The position numbers were made by a program, and so were the translations under genes. Below are positions 50,945 to 62,500 of a DNA stretch of 64,000 bases, in pieces. The notes under the pieces are model-generated. The model had not been told where the DNA came from and did not search any database. It saw nothing but the letters and a program-made list of their open reading frames with translations. The first letter of the stretch is position 1. The number at the start of each line of letters is the position of its first letter. The stretch is from contig NZ_JAASAG010000007.1 of the NCBI RefSeq assembly GCF_012726265.1, positions 248,001 through 312,000 of the forward strand, read 5' to 3'. This DNA is from Streptomyces sp. HNM0575. GTDB lineage: Bacteria; Actinomycetota; Actinomycetes; Streptomycetales; Streptomycetaceae.

Positions 50945-51077
50945 GAGCGGCAGTCTGCCAGCCTGCGGCACGCCCGCCCACGGGGTTTCGCGCCTCGTCC
51001 GCATGTGCTGCCGTGGGTGCCGCCGCACCCGCTCCCGTACGGACCGTCCACGGCGCCTGCGCAGCGTACGGCCCCCA

Positions 51078-51734
51078 TCAGAACAGGGGCTCCGGAAGCA
51101 GCCCCTCCAGGGCGAGCAGCGTGCGCTTCGTCTCCCGGCCGCCGCCGAATCCGCCCAGTCCGCCGCCGCGTTCGACGATCCGATGGCACGCCACGACGAC
51201 CGGCAGGGGATTGGACCCCATGGCCATGCCCACGGCCCGGGCCGCGCCCGGTTCGCCCACCCTGTCGGCGAGGTCCTGATAGCCGGCGGTCGCCCCGTAC
51301 GGCACGGACGCCAGCAGCTCGCGGAGCACCTTCTCGTGGAAGCCGCCGGAGAGCGTCCAGTCCAGCGGCACCGTGAACTCGCGCAGCTCACCGCGGAAAT
51401 ACGAGTCGAACTCCGCGACGGCGGCGGCCAGTATGCGCCCGGCGCCGGCCGCACCGGTCGCACCGGCGGCACTGTCCGCGCCGTCCGCACCCGCCGGATC
51501 CCCGTCCCCGCTCGCCGTGCCCACCGGCTCCCCGGCCGGGTCCACGTGGACCGGCGGCGTCCCGAGCCGCCCGCGGAGCCTGCCGAGAGCCCGGTCCACC
51601 GTGGCGTCGTCGGCGTGGAAGACGACTTGGACCAGGCCCTCGTCGGTGGCGGCGAGCAGCAGGGGGCCGACAGGCGTGTCCCGCACCGTCCATGCGCTGG
51701 TGCGGGCCGCCGTACTCGCCGTCGTCTCACTCAT
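51078..51734 (-). CDS. Methylated-DNA--protein-cysteine methyltransferase (Ogt type)
   Basis: 218 residues. Direct repair of O6-alkylguanine by one-step transfer to Cys. The catalytic domain has FHEKVLRELLASVPYGATAG, YQDLADRVGEPGAARAVGMA and the active-site stretch NPLPVVVACHRIVERGGGLG followed by KRTLLALEGLL. The usual PCHRV reads ACHRI here, so the Pro before the Cys is Ala; the Cys, His and Arg are intact. An Ala/Gly/Asp-rich insert (ASGDGDPAGADGADSAAG) separates the N-terminal and C-terminal domains. No Ada regulatory domain is fused. Confidence 0.92.
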   Translation of the reverse strand: MSETTASTAARTSAWTVRDTPVGPLLLAATDEGLVQVVFHADDATVDRALGRLRGRLGTPPVHVDPAGEPVGTASGDGDPAGADGADSAAGATGAAGAGRILAAAVAEFDSYFRGELREFTVPLDWTLSGGFHEKVLRELLASVPYGATAGYQDLADRVGEPGAARAVGMAMGSNPLPVVVACHRIVERGGGLGGFGGGRETKRTLLALEGLLPEPLF

Positions 51735-51852
51735 GCGGGAACCCTAGAGGGCCCCACTGACAACGCGGACCGGGAAGAGGACGGGACCGGCGCGGAGGAG
51801 CAGTGCCGGTGCGGACCCGTCCCGGTACCCGGCCGGCCGCGGAGGCCGTGCC

Positions 51853-52743
51853 TCAGCCGCCGGTCGCGTCCCGCACCACGTCGGGGAAGTTGCTGATGAT
51901 GCCGTCCACGCCGGCCTTGGCGACCGTGCGCGCCGTGGAGGCGTCGTTCACCGTCCACGTGAGGACTTGCATCCGCTCCCCGCGCGGGCCCTTCCGCTTG
52001 TGCACCTCGTTGACGTAGTCCTTGGTCGCCGCCGAGTGCGTGGGGTTGATCTGGTCGCTGAACTTGGCGTACGAGTCCAGCTCCGAGACCTTCGGATTGC
52101 CGAGGAAGCCCGTCTTCACGCCCGGGTTGAGGGTGTGGGTGGTCTTGATCGCGTCCGCGTTGAAGCTTTGGATGATGAGCTTGCTCTTCAGGTGCGAACG
52201 GTCCGCCCAGCCGTCGCTGCTCAGCTTCTGGAGGGTCTGGAGCTCGATGCCGGGGTAGAGCTCCGGGGACTTCAGCTCCAGCAGCAGCTTCTGGCCGCTC
52301 TTGGTGATCTGCTTGAGGTACTGGTCGAGGGTGGGGACCTTCTCACCTGCGTAGTCGTCGCTGAACCAGCTTCCGGCGTCCAGACGGGCGATCTCCTTCG
52401 ACGTGAAGTCGGAGATGTTCCACGGGGAGCGGTCGGGATAGAGCTTCTCGACGTTGGTCGTGCGCGCGAGCGTGGTGTCGTGCATGACGACGAGTTCGCC
52501 GTCCTTGGTGCGCTGTACATCGTTCTCGACCCAGTCGAAGCCGAGCTTGTCGGCCTTCTTCACGGCCGCGAGCGTGTTCTCCGGCGCGTAACCGGAAGCT
52601 CCGCGGTGGGCGACGGTGACCGGTGCACTGTCGCTCGTGGTGTCCTGGCGGTCGGCCGCGTAGGCCGGGGAGGCGGTGAGTGTGAGAGCGGAAATACCCA
52701 GGAGCACACCGGTAGCGGCTGCTACTGCACGGCGCATCGACAT
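51853..52743 (-). CDS. Secreted glycerophosphodiester phosphodiesterase
   Basis: 296 residues. Cleaves glycerophosphodiesters to glycerol-3-phosphate plus alcohol outside the cell. A signal peptide (TGVLLGISALTLTASPAYAA) is followed by the GDPD core: VTVAHRGASGYAPENTLAAV with His, Arg, Glu and Asn, then FDWVENDVQRTKDGELVVMH with the second Glu, Asp and His. All catalytic residues are present. TIM-barrel end: VDGIISNFPDVVRD. The ATG at 52743 has GAGGAG upstream. The divergent region holds TCACCCAG-type repeats that look like PHO-box half sites, which would fit phosphate control. Confidence 0.94.
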   Translation of the reverse strand: MSMRRAVAAATGVLLGISALTLTASPAYAADRQDTTSDSAPVTVAHRGASGYAPENTLAAVKKADKLGFDWVENDVQRTKDGELVVMHDTTLARTTNVEKLYPDRSPWNISDFTSKEIARLDAGSWFSDDYAGEKVPTLDQYLKQITKSGQKLLLELKSPELYPGIELQTLQKLSSDGWADRSHLKSKLIIQSFNADAIKTTHTLNPGVKTGFLGNPKVSELDSYAKFSDQINPTHSAATKDYVNEVHKRKGPRGERMQVLTWTVNDASTARTVAKAGVDGIISNFPDVVRDATGG

Positions 52744-52858
52744 ACGGGGACTCCTCGCGGTCGTGCGGACACTGTCAGCTAGAGGCTTCCCGTTGTGCGA
52801 TACACGGAAGCAGAAGCGGAGTGTCTCCGTGGTTAACGGGGCGCGACGGGTGGGTCCC

Positions 52859-52884
52859 GCTGGGTGAGGTCGCTGGGTGAGGTC
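52859..52884. repeat. 13-bp tandem repeat between GDPD and uvrB genes
   Basis: GCTGGGTGAGGTC occurs twice in tandem (52859-52871, 52872-52884). On the minus strand each copy reads GACCTCACCCAGC, containing the PHO-box core TCACCCAG, and lies about 115-140 bp before the GDPD start. Confidence 0.85.
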
Positions 52885-52915
52885 GATGTCAGTGCCGGGT
52901 CGTACGGTTGTCAGC

Positions 52916-55045
<2,130 letters not shown>

Positions 55046-55256
55046 CCGCCGCGGCGGGGGAACGCACCACCGCGGGAGGAGCCGGGAGAGGAGATGACGG
55101 GCGGCAGCGGGGACGGACCATCCGCGCCGTACACGAGTGTTGCAAGAGCGACACAATGCCGGACGCCCTGACCGGGGCCTCCGCGTGCATGCGTAGGGTC
55201 GGAGCGTGACCGCCATCGCCAGCCGGTGGCAGCGGAAAGTCGAGAGGGGTAGGCAC

Positions 55257-55835
55257 GTGTCGGTGAACTTGTCCAAGGGACAGGCGATCAGTCTGCAGAA
55301 GGAGGACGGGGGCAGTCTGTCGGCGGTGCGAATGGGACTCGGCTGGAAGGCGGCCCCGCGCCGTGGCCTGTTCGGCAAGCGCAGCAAGGAGATCGACCTC
55401 GACGCCTCCGCCGTGCTGTTCGCGGACAAGCAGCCGGTCGACGTGGTCTTCTTCCGTCACCTCGTCAGCGACGACGGCTCGGTCAAGCACACCGGCGACA
55501 ACCTCGTGGGCGGTGCCGGCCAGGGCGGCGACGACGAGGCGATCACGGTGGACCTCCAGCGGGTGCCCGTCCACATCGACCAGATCGTCTTCACGGTCAA
55601 CTCCTTCACGGGGCAGACCTTCGAGGAGGTCGAGAACGCCTTCTGCCGTCTCGTCGACGAGACCAACGGGCAGGAGCTGGCGCGCTACACGCTGACCGGC
55701 GGCGGCCGCTACACCGCGCAGATCATGGCCAAGGTGCACCGGCAGGGCAAGAGCTGGCAGATGACGGCCGTGGGCGAGCCGACCAACGGCCGTACGTTCC
55801 AGGACCTGATGCCCGCGATGGTGCCCCACCTCTGA
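55257..55835 (+). CDS. terD: TerD family stress protein
   Basis: 192 residues, the usual TerD length. The fold has MSVNLSKGQAISLQKEDGGS-type start, GLGWKAAPRRGLFGKRSKEI, DLDASAVLFADKQPVDVVFF and GGDDEAITVDLQRVPVHIDQ, followed by FVVNSFTGQTFEEVENAFC-like VNSFTGQTFEEVENAFCRL. TerD proteins bind Ca2+ at Asp-rich loops and act with TerC in tellurite and envelope stress tolerance. The GTG at 55257 is preferred to the frame start at 55206 because the family starts VNLSKGQ; GAGAGGGG lies just upstream. It is followed by the TerD-fusion gene on the same strand. Confidence 0.95.
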   Translation: MSVNLSKGQAISLQKEDGGSLSAVRMGLGWKAAPRRGLFGKRSKEIDLDASAVLFADKQPVDVVFFRHLVSDDGSVKHTGDNLVGGAGQGGDDEAITVDLQRVPVHIDQIVFTVNSFTGQTFEEVENAFCRLVDETNGQELARYTLTGGGRYTAQIMAKVHRQGKSWQMTAVGEPTNGRTFQDLMPAMVPHL

Positions 55836-55933
55836 GCCGCGGCAGCGGCACAGGCATCCAGCAGTCGGCGAAACAGGGGGCGCTGACCCGGCGGCAGCAG
55901 TGATCGTCGCCGGCAGCGAGAAGGGGGAGCGAG

Positions 55934-57949
55934 ATGACGGCTGAGCTGGTACGGGGGCAGAACCACCCCCTGCCCGGGCCCCGTCTGGAGATCCGTGTGT
56001 CGGTGGAGCGGCCGGTCATCGCCGGTGCGACGCTCAACGACGAGCACGGCAGGATGCGGGAGGAGAGGTGGACGGCTCACCCCGCTCAGCCGCAGCTTCC
56101 CGGGATCGAGGTGTCCCGGCAGGCCGCCGCCGAACACCGCCTGGCCGTCGATCTCGACGCCCTCCCCGACGACGTGCACCGCGTCAATGTGCTGCTCGCT
56201 CTGCCCTCCTGGGCGGGCGGGCCCGCGCGGTTCGCGGAGCTGGCGCCCCCGTTCGTGACCGTGACCGGGCTCGACGGAGCAGGCATCGCGAACTTCACGC
56301 TCACCGGGCTCGACTCCGAGTCCGCCGTGCTCGCCCTGGAGCTCTACCGCAGGCAGGGCGGCTGGAAGGTCCGCGCGGTCGGGCAGGGATACGCGGGCGG
56401 GCTCTCCGCGATGCTCGCCGACCAAGGGCTGCCCTGCGCAAGGGAGTTGGCGGCGACGATCGACGAGGCCGTCGCCGCGGGCAGGGCCAGGTCGGTCGCT
56501 GCGCCCCCGGCGCGTACGGACGGGGAGCGGTCCCGCGAAGCCACCGTCGGCGGTGCCAGAGGCGTCGCCGACGGTGGCGCGGGCACGGCCGCCCCGAGCG
56601 ACGGCCGCATCAGCTACCAGCATCCCAATCGCGCCGCCGCGCCGCCACCTTCACCCCCCTCCAGCCCCTCAAGGGCCGCATCCCCGGCATCCGGGCCGTC
56701 CGTGCCGTCGTCGCCGGAGCCGTCCGGTCCGCCGGCGCCGTACGGACCGGTGCCCGTTCCGGCGGCTCCCGACCCTCTCGCCGGGCAGGGCGCGGGCCCC
56801 CATGTGCCCGTCGCCGGCGACGCCAACGGCTGGACCATGGACGAGCGGCTCTACAACCAAGTCTGGGACATGTTCGAGGACTTGGCCCGTACGGTCGCGG
56901 CCTATCGCTCCGCTGTCGACTTCGCCGAGTCCCGCATGGAGCAGGAGCTCGACAAGGTCCTCGCCGACCCCCGCTCCCGCGTGGGCCCGGAGGCCGACGC
57001 CGCACGGGCCGAGGCACGCGCCAAGCAGGTGCGGCTCGTCGAGCAGGCCCGCGAGGTGCTCCAACGGGACCTGGGCCAGCTGCACGCCGAGGCCGATGTC
57101 GTCGAGCCCGCGCTGCCGCCCGCGTACGCCCGCTGGGACAACCCGGTATGGCACGGCTACCAGCCGCCGGAGCAGGCGCCCATGGCGATGCGCCTGGGCG
57201 ACCTCGGCCTCCCCGAGAGCGGCGGCCTGCGCATCCCGATGCTGGTGCGCCTGCCGATGGAGCGGGGCCTGTGGATCGACAGCGGCCCGCACGGTCCGGC
57301 CGGTTCCTCCGGCGCGGGCCCGGCGGCGGGATCCGTGGTCGCCCCCGACGAGCTGCGCCGCCTCGCCGCGGAGACCGCGACCGCCGTGGCCGCGCGGCTG
57401 GTTGCGGTACATCCGCCGGGCGAGTTCACGCTCCATGTGATCGACCCGGCCGGTTCCGCGTCGGCCGCGCTCGCGCCGCTCATCGACAGCGGCGTGCTGC
57501 CCGTACCACCCGCCGCCGGCGCGGCAGGCGTGAGCACCGTGCTCGAACAGCTCACCCGCCGCGTCGACTTGGTGCAGATGGCGGTCCGCAGCGGGGCCAC
57601 CGACTCCCTGCCGCCCGACATCGACACCGCCGAACAGCTCCTCGTGGTGCACGACTTCCCCCACGGGTTCGACGACCGGGCGGTCACGCAGCTGCGGTAC
57701 ATCGCGGACGAAGGCCCGTCCGCCGGAGTCCATTTGATGATGGTCGCCGACCGCGAGGACGCCAGCGCATACGGCCCCGTGCTCTCGCCGCTGTGGCGTG
57801 CCCTGCTCCGCGTCACGCCCGTGCCGGACGACCACCTCGCCGACCCCTGGGTCGGTCACCACTGGACCTACGAGCCCCCGCTGGTGCCGCACGGCAGCCG
57901 GGTGCTGACGCAGGTGCTGACCCAGGCCGCGTCCGCCCGGCGCCCCTGA
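55934..57949 (+). CDS. TerD domain fused to ATPase-like (FtsK/TerY-like) C-terminal region
   Basis: 671 residues. A degenerate TerD domain covers about 1-175: HPLPGPRLEIRVSVERPVIA, LALPSWAGGPARFAELAPPF and GIANFTLTGLDSESAVLALE. A Pro/Ala/Ser-rich linker follows (PPPSPPSSPSRAASPASGPS), then a helical part (YNQVWDMFEDLARTVAAYRS) and a C-terminal alpha/beta part with strands like FTLHVIDPAGSASAALAPLI and LLVVHDFPHGFDDRAVTQL, resembling FtsK-type P-loop folds but without a clear Walker A. It probably acts as a scaffold in the Ter complex. 98 bp after terD, no strong promoter between them, so likely co-transcribed. Confidence 0.82.
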   Translation: MTAELVRGQNHPLPGPRLEIRVSVERPVIAGATLNDEHGRMREERWTAHPAQPQLPGIEVSRQAAAEHRLAVDLDALPDDVHRVNVLLALPSWAGGPARFAELAPPFVTVTGLDGAGIANFTLTGLDSESAVLALELYRRQGGWKVRAVGQGYAGGLSAMLADQGLPCARELAATIDEAVAAGRARSVAAPPARTDGERSREATVGGARGVADGGAGTAAPSDGRISYQHPNRAAAPPPSPPSSPSRAASPASGPSVPSSPEPSGPPAPYGPVPVPAAPDPLAGQGAGPHVPVAGDANGWTMDERLYNQVWDMFEDLARTVAAYRSAVDFAESRMEQELDKVLADPRSRVGPEADAARAEARAKQVRLVEQAREVLQRDLGQLHAEADVVEPALPPAYARWDNPVWHGYQPPEQAPMAMRLGDLGLPESGGLRIPMLVRLPMERGLWIDSGPHGPAGSSGAGPAAGSVVAPDELRRLAAETATAVAARLVAVHPPGEFTLHVIDPAGSASAALAPLIDSGVLPVPPAAGAAGVSTVLEQLTRRVDLVQMAVRSGATDSLPPDIDTAEQLLVVHDFPHGFDDRAVTQLRYIADEGPSAGVHLMMVADREDASAYGPVLSPLWRALLRVTPVPDDHLADPWVGHHWTYEPPLVPHGSRVLTQVLTQAASARRP

Positions 57950-58164
57950 GCGGCTGCTCCACGGAGGGCGTACACCGCGTGACCGGCACTCGGCCGGTAC
58001 GGGGCCGGGCCGGTGCGCAACCCGTTTCCCGACCGCGCCCTGCCGTGCTCCCGCCCGCCTTCCCGGCCCCCGGCCCTGGCTTACCGACCCCTGTCCCGCC
58101 CTCTCGGCCGTCCTCGCCGGCCGGCCCCTGAACCGCTCCTGAACCCCCTCCCGAACAGGTACTC

Positions 58165-58193
58165 TTTGCGTTTCTTTGGCATTGCTTTACGCT
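58165..58193 (+). promoter_or_regulatory. Candidate promoter of the terC leader
   Basis: TTTGCG, 17 bp, TACGCT in a locally AT-rich stretch. The start would fall at about 58200, just where the riboswitch begins. The -35 is weak. Confidence 0.4.
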
Positions 58194-58199
58194 TCTTTG

Positions 58200-58350
58200 A
58201 GCGGAGGGGAGTACTCCCGGCTTCCCAAGCGGCGTGCCCGTCAGTACGGACCGGATCCGACCGGTCCCGGGGCGCCGGCCCGGATGTCGACGCCGACGGC
58301 GCGCCGGGTGGAGGAGACCTCCGGCCGATGTGAGCACGCGAGCCGGAGGT
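58200..58350 (+). ncRNA. yybP-ykoY-type (Mn2+) riboswitch with SD-sequestering hairpin
   Basis: The leader of terC begins with GGAGGGGAGTA, the 5' signature of yybP-ykoY RNAs, and ends with GAGGAGACCTCCGG, the 3' consensus (GAGACCU). The closing helix pairs CGGAGG (58202-58207) with CCTCCG (58318-58323). The same 3' strand, ACCTCCGGC (58317-58325), can instead pair over 9 bp with GCCGGAGGT (58342-58350), which contains the Shine-Dalgarno GGAGG 8 bases before the terC ATG. Metal binding would favour the aptamer and free the SD, so metal turns translation on (inference). The middle arms are GC-rich and not modelled here. Confidence 0.78.
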
Positions 58351-58357
58351 TACGTAC

Positions 58358-59332
58358 ATGGACGTCTCCCTGACCCTCTGGGGACTGACGATCGTCGGTC
58401 TCTGCGCCCTGATCGCCGTCGACTTCTTCATCGGCGGCCGCAAGCCGCACGAGGTCTCGCTCAAGGAGGCCGGGGTGTGGACCGGCGTCTGGATCGTCCT
58501 GGCGGCGCTCTTCGGAGTGGGCCTGTGGCTCTTCGGCACGGCCGAGGCTTCCGGCGAGTTCTTCGCCGGGTATCTCACGGAGAAGTCGCTCAGCGTCGAC
58601 AACCTCTTCGTCTTCGTCCTCATCATGGCGAAGTTCGCGGTGCCGGCGGCCTATCAGCAGCGGGTGCTGATGGTGGGCGTCCTGATCGCGCTCGTGCTGC
58701 GCGCGGTCTTCATCGCCGCGGGCGCCGCGATGATCTCGGCCTTCTCCTGGGTCTTCTTCATCTTCGGCGCGTTCCTCGTCTGGACAGCCTGGAAGCTCAT
58801 CCAGGAGGCCCGCGCGGGCCACGAGCAGGACGAGTACGAGGAGAACCGCTTCCTGAAGACGGTCGAGCGCCGCTTCCCCTCCACCGAGGGGTATCAGGGC
58901 ACGAAGCTCTTCGTCGTCGAGAACGGCAGGCGGCTGATGACGCCGATGCTGATCGTGATGCTGGCGATCGGCTCGACGGACGTCCTGTTCGCGCTGGACT
59001 CCATCCCGGCCATCTTCGGCCTCACCCAGGACCCGTACATCGTCTTCACCGCCAACGCCTTCGCCCTGATGGGGCTCCGGCAGCTGTACTTCCTCATCGG
59101 CGGTCTGCTGAAGAAGCTGGTGCACCTGTCCTACGGGCTGTCGGTCATCCTCGGCTTCATCGGCGTCAAGCTCGTGCTCCACGCGCTGCACGAGACGGGT
59201 GTGCATGTGCCGGAGATCAGCATTCCGGTGTCGCTGGGCGTCATCTGCGCGGTCCTCGTCGTCACGACGGTCACGAGCCTCGCTGTCACGCGCCGGGACG
59301 AGAGGCGGGACGAGAAGAAGGCGGGAGTCTGA
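58358..59332 (+). CDS. terC: TerC family membrane protein (probable Mn2+ exporter/tellurite resistance)
   Basis: 324 residues with about nine helices. Conserved acidic residues sit in helices: LIAVDFFIGGRKPHEVSL, EKSLSVDNLFVFVLIMAKFA and AIGSTDVLFALDSIPAIFGL, the set that TerC/Alx family members use to move Mn2+ or other divalent metal. Outer loop and cytoplasmic loop order is typical (EARAGHEQDEYEENRFLKTV). The upstream yybP-ykoY-like riboswitch supports a metal-export role; the terD genes upstream add stress-response context. ATG at 58358 with GGAGG at 8 bases. A 16-bp tandem repeat overlaps the stop codon. Confidence 0.95.
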   Translation: MDVSLTLWGLTIVGLCALIAVDFFIGGRKPHEVSLKEAGVWTGVWIVLAALFGVGLWLFGTAEASGEFFAGYLTEKSLSVDNLFVFVLIMAKFAVPAAYQQRVLMVGVLIALVLRAVFIAAGAAMISAFSWVFFIFGAFLVWTAWKLIQEARAGHEQDEYEENRFLKTVERRFPSTEGYQGTKLFVVENGRRLMTPMLIVMLAIGSTDVLFALDSIPAIFGLTQDPYIVFTANAFALMGLRQLYFLIGGLLKKLVHLSYGLSVILGFIGVKLVLHALHETGVHVPEISIPVSLGVICAVLVVTTVTSLAVTRRDERRDEKKAGV

Positions 59333-59349
59333 GAAGGCGGGAGTCTGAG
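59318..59349 (+). repeat. 16-bp tandem duplication across the terC stop
   Basis: AAGGCGGGAGTCTGAG occurs at 59318-59333 and 59334-59349. The first copy holds the last codons and the TGA of terC; the second repeats them in the 3' flank. Confidence 0.9.
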
Positions 59350-59362
59350 CGGTCCGGAGCCA

Positions 59363-59386
59363 CCGGCCGGAACGGATCCCGGCCGG
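59363..59386. terminator. terC / glycosidase convergent terminator
   Basis: CCGGCCGG (59363-59370) pairs with CCGGCCGG (59379-59386) around an 8-nt loop, between two convergent genes. The 59333-59522 gap holds nothing else convincing. Confidence 0.6.
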
Positions 59387-59522
59387 AGTCATGACCTTGC
59401 CGGGCTCCCGAAACCGGGGCACCCGGCACCGGGCTCCCGGTCAGGCGGCAGGGCCCCGGACGCCGGACCCCCGGCGGCGGCCGGAGTCCCGGACGGCGAA
59501 CGCCCGGGACTCCGCGAGGAGT

Positions 59523-62500
59523 TCAGCGCAGGATTCTCACCTGCCTCTCCGTGCGCTCACCGTTGACGTCCACCGCCAGCGTCACGACCCCGGGCCGGTA
59601 CGCCGTGAGGCTCCCGGTCCGCGGGTCGTACGAAGCCGCACAGCGCGTCCGCACATCGTCGGCGGCGGTTGCACGGCCGCCCTTGACGCACAGGTTCCCG
59701 GATCCGGACCAGTCCGCGCTGAGCGGCCAGCCCACCGGCACCTTCCGTGCCGTATCGCCGCTGCCCTGCACCACGGTGGCCGCTGCCCGTGCGGATCCGC
59801 CCACCCGCAGCTCGTCGGGGGCGTCCATCGTGAGGCCGTCGACATGCGCCCTGGTCTGCGCGGCGATCCAGTCCCGCCCGTGGCCGCCAACGCCACCGCC
59901 GCTCCCGCCGCTGCCACCGGAACCCCCGGGCCGGTCCGTCCGGTCGACGCCGAGCAGCGACCAGCCGGTGAAGCCCCCGCTGCCGGGCGGCGCCGCGGGC
60001 GCCTTACCGGAGTTGCCGTTCACCAGGTAGGGGACCCCGTCGACACGGGACGCGTCGAACACGCCCACGTGCGATCCCACGAAGGCCGCGCCCTTCCCCG
60101 TACGGGCACGGAACCGGCCCAGCCAGTGCTCCAGCAGATCGGCCTCCATCCTGTCCGTGAGCTCGCTCGCGTGCTGCCCCGTCGGATCGCGCGGCGGCAC
60201 ATGCTGGACGACCACCACTGACGAGACGGACGGATCGCCGGCCGCCTCGTCCAACTGCCGCCGCAGCTCCTGGAGTTGGGCGTATCCGCCGCCGCGTACC
60301 GTCAGCGACGAGGTGTCGAGGGTGACGAAGCGCGTGCCCTTGTGGTCGAACGTGCGCTGCGCCGGGCCGAATTCGGCCGTGAAGTCGGCGATGCTGCCGC
60401 CCATCACTTCGTGATTGCCCGGCACGTAGTACCAGTCGACCGCGTCACCCAGCTCCTCCTCCAGCACCCGCCGAGCGAAGCGGAGATCCTCCTTCGACCC
60501 CTCGTCGACCAGGTCGCCGTTGACGACGACGAAGTCGGGTCTCGCGGCGCGGATCTCCCGCAGGGTGCGCCGCGCCTGCTGCACGACGGGACTTCCGGGA
60601 TCGCGCGCCACGAACTGCGCATCCGAGATCACCGCGAAGCGCCAGTCGCGCCCGGCGACGTCGGCAGCGGTCGAGATCAGCGGATCGTGCGGGCGTGTGG
60701 CCTCCGGCAGATCGACGTCGGGCGGTACGCGCGCGGTCAGCTCGTCCAGCACGACCTCGCCGGTGTACTGCTCGCCGGGTCTGGTCTCGGCGAGATAGAA
60801 GCGGTGCAGCCGGAGCGGGTATGTGACCGTCTCCGGTACGTCGAAGGTGACCTGCTGCCAGCCCGGCTCGGTGAGATGCTCGCCGCGCAGCACCTGGTCG
60901 GTTCCGGCGCCGTCCTTCAGATGGAGCGACGGCCACGCGCCCTTGCCGTCGCTCTTGATCCACATCGTGAAGCTCAACGGCTGCCCAGGCACGGGCACTT
61001 CCTGCGGCGGGGTGGCGTACGCGGCGCGCGTGGCCGTGGACCGGCCGAAGTCGTACGTCATCCTCAGCCCCATGCCCTCGCGGCCGTCCGGGTCGGGCGC
61101 CAGGGAACCCTCGGCACGTGCCGCGCTGAACTTCCATTCGGCGGCGTCGTCGAAGCCGGCGGTCTTCTCGTCGTGCAGCCCTACGGTGACGGCGAGCTTC
61201 GACTTGTGCCCCTGCACGTCGACGGTGACGATGCCGGACGCCGACTCCTGCCCGTCCCGCGCCTTCACGGTGAAGCCGCCACGGGCGTCGTCCGGCGAGA
61301 CGGAGAAGAGCGAACGGTCGTACTCCAGGCGGCAGTCGGCGGGATCCACCGGCGCGCTGGTGCCCTGCGAGTCGAAGCCGACGATGCCGAACGAGCCCTC
61401 GGCGGCCCCGTCCGCGAGCCCCACCCGCTCCCGGGTCGGCCGTATGCGCGAAAGCCCGCCCACGACCGACAGCCGTGTGGAGCCGTGCGCCCTGCCCCGG
61501 TGTGCGGACACCCTCGTGGAGCCGGCGTGACGTGCGCGGAAGACACCGCGCCCGTCGACCGTGCCCACGCCGGGACGGGAGGCCGACCACTGCGGGCCGC
61601 CGCCCCCGGCGGGACCGTAGGACTCGTCGTAGCCGGCGGCCGTCAACTTCCGTGTCAGGCCCGGGAAGACGCGTTCCGGATGGCCGACGGGCATGTTGTC
61701 CGCGGTGGGGGCGGACGCCGGGTCGGCGGCCGGCTCCACCCAGTAGTCCTTCAGCTTTCCGCTGCCCTTCGGGGCGGTCAGCGCAAGCCCGTTGGGCACC
61801 TCGCGCTCCTCGCCGTCGGAGGGGGAGTTCTCCAACTGGGGGCGCTTCGCTCCCGGTTCGCGTACGAGCAGGGTGGACGAGCCGCCGCCGTCCAGGTTGA
61901 GCGCGTTGTACGCGCCCAAGTCCTTCATCATCCGGGCGAGTTCGGTGAGCGTGACGCCGTCGGACGCGGCCTGCCGCCCGTCGACCGACATCACGTGCAT
62001 CGTCGTGCCGTCCTTGGAGAAGCCGACCGCCGTTCGCGGCGCGGTCTCGTTGTTGGGCCTGCCCTCCCAGTTCTGCGCCTTGCCGTCGACGACCAGCAGG
62101 CCACGGCCGCCGACCGCCGTCCGCGGCACGGCGCTGCCGTCGTCCGTACGCATGTGGTACTCCAGCGACACGCGGTCGCCGGCCTTCAGCCCGTCGAGGG
62201 CCTTCGCGCCGGAGTCGCGCCCGACCAGCACGGTGGTGCCGTCGGATATGGGGCCGCTGCCCGGCTCGTCCAGTACCCGGGTGACCCGGCCGTGCCGCAG
62301 CCGCACCTCGGTGGATTCGGGGTCGTCGTCGGTGGTGAGGTCCCGATCGGCCTTACCCCAGCGGGAGTTGTACGCACCGATGCCGTCCACGGGCACGTTG
62401 GCCGCGTTGTAGGCGGTCAGGGGCTGCTTGCCGGAGGGGAGGGTGAGGGTGCCGTCGAAGTAGAGCCCGAGTATGCGGCCCGCCGCGTCGGGTCCGAAGC

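Noticed and set aside
52744..52915. LexA box before uvrB
   Set aside because: No GAAC-N4-GTTC-type palindrome in the interval.
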